Of a DNA stretch of 64,000 nt, positions 63,701 to 64,000 are shown piece after piece. Source of the DNA: Chrysomallon squamiferum (lineage: Eukaryota > Mollusca > Gastropoda > Neomphalida > Peltospiridae); NCBI GenBank assembly GCA_012295275.1, contig CM022672.1, positions 12,139,904 to 12,203,903 on the forward strand, written 5' to 3'. The position numbers were made by a program, and so were the translations under genes. The first letter of the stretch is position 1; each line of letters starts with the position of its first letter. The notes beneath the pieces are model-generated. The model had not been told where the DNA came from and did not search any database. It saw only the letters and a program-made list of their open reading frames with translations.

Positions 63701-64000
63701 TACTTTCTTATAATGTGTATATACATTTTATAAAAAATAATATTTTGGGTTTTTTTTTAAAAGATTACTTTTGTACTTCATTTTTTTTATTTGCCATGAT
63801 TTGAGGAAAAATCAAGTGTTCATGGCAAATCCAAGCTTATAAGTTATACCGTACCTCAACACCTTCCTTTTTCATAGCATTCTGCTGAGCTTCTTTTTCT
63901 TTCTTTGCTTTTAATTTTTCTAACTTTTCAGCCTTTTTTTTCTGTCCTTTTCTGCTTTCTTCAAATCTTTGTTACTGGGTCCTTTGTCAATGGAATCACC
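60727..64000 (-). pseudogene. VARS1: second copy of VARS1 exons 8 to 2 (duplicate, frame-broken, truncated by window)
   Basis: Near-identical to about 39360-42691, introns included, same orientation. Exon equivalents: 63855-63999 (exon 2), 63554-63628 (3), 63005-63105 (4), 62255-62382 (5), 61634-61797 (6), 61344-61425 (7), 60897-61018 (8). Exons 4, 5 and 7 keep their lengths. Exon 2 has two extra bases in a poly(T) run, exon 3 is 75 instead of 73 nt, exon 6 lacks one G, and exon 8 has two extra bases at its donor edge. Exon 4 has one Arg-to-Lys change (WWEKTGFF) plus a silent change. Introns show 22- and about 30-bp deletions. I read it as an unmerged allelic contig with poor polishing. A young tandem duplicate that is decaying is the alternative. 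Confidence 0.8.

Overview
The window is animal nuclear DNA from a very AT-rich, microsatellite-dense genome with small exons and GT-AG introns. The protein matches and repeat style suggest a mollusc, most likely a cephalopod. That placement is inference; the sequence shows only an intron-rich invertebrate-type genome. Most long open frames are simple-repeat translations. The real genes were found by joining exons by phase.

Layout. (1) 1-12430, minus strand: the first two coding exons of an ABCA2-like lipid transporter (66 nt at 12365-12430 and 94 nt at 5623-5716). Repeat-rich introns run off the left edge, and a candidate promoter lies at about 12431-12800. (2) 12.8-27.7 kb: gene-poor, repeat-rich intergenic DNA. 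It holds a TA-flanked Tigger-like element nested inside a 1.6 kb inverted-repeat structure (18288-19892). (3) 27712-42925, minus strand: a complete cytosolic valyl-tRNA synthetase gene, 27 coding exons, 1065 codons, no frame break. (4) 42926-43787: a short shared 5' region with adjacent CCAAT and ETS/GABP-type sites. (5) 43820-60140, plus strand: BRCA2, head to head with VARS1. It has a PALB2-type WF.EL motif, a large central exon with about 13 BRC repeats, and the helical, OB1, tower and OB2 exons. OB3 and the C-terminus are missing. (6) 60527-60726: exactly 200 N. (7) 60727-64000: a second, near-identical copy of VARS1 exons 8 to 2 with their introns, in the same orientation as the first copy.

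VARS1 charges valine tRNA in the cytosol. BRCA2 loads RAD51 during recombination repair. ABCA2 is an endolysosomal lipid transporter. Nothing suggests that they share a pathway. The VARS1/BRCA2 pair plausibly shares a bidirectional promoter.

The most consequential observation concerns quality and structure. VARS1 copy 1 and the first 4.3 kb of the BRCA2 large exon are clean. From about 50.88 kb to the N gap, BRCA2 carries at least eight single- or double-base frame breaks, mostly in homopolymers. The duplicated VARS1 segment past the gap carries the same kind of error. The simplest reading is a poorly polished contig end scaffolded to an overlapping allelic contig, not gene decay. The biologically interesting item is the enlarged BRC array. 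It contains a recently amplified 123-bp unit and a consistent Phe-to-Trp change in the second RAD51-contact motif.
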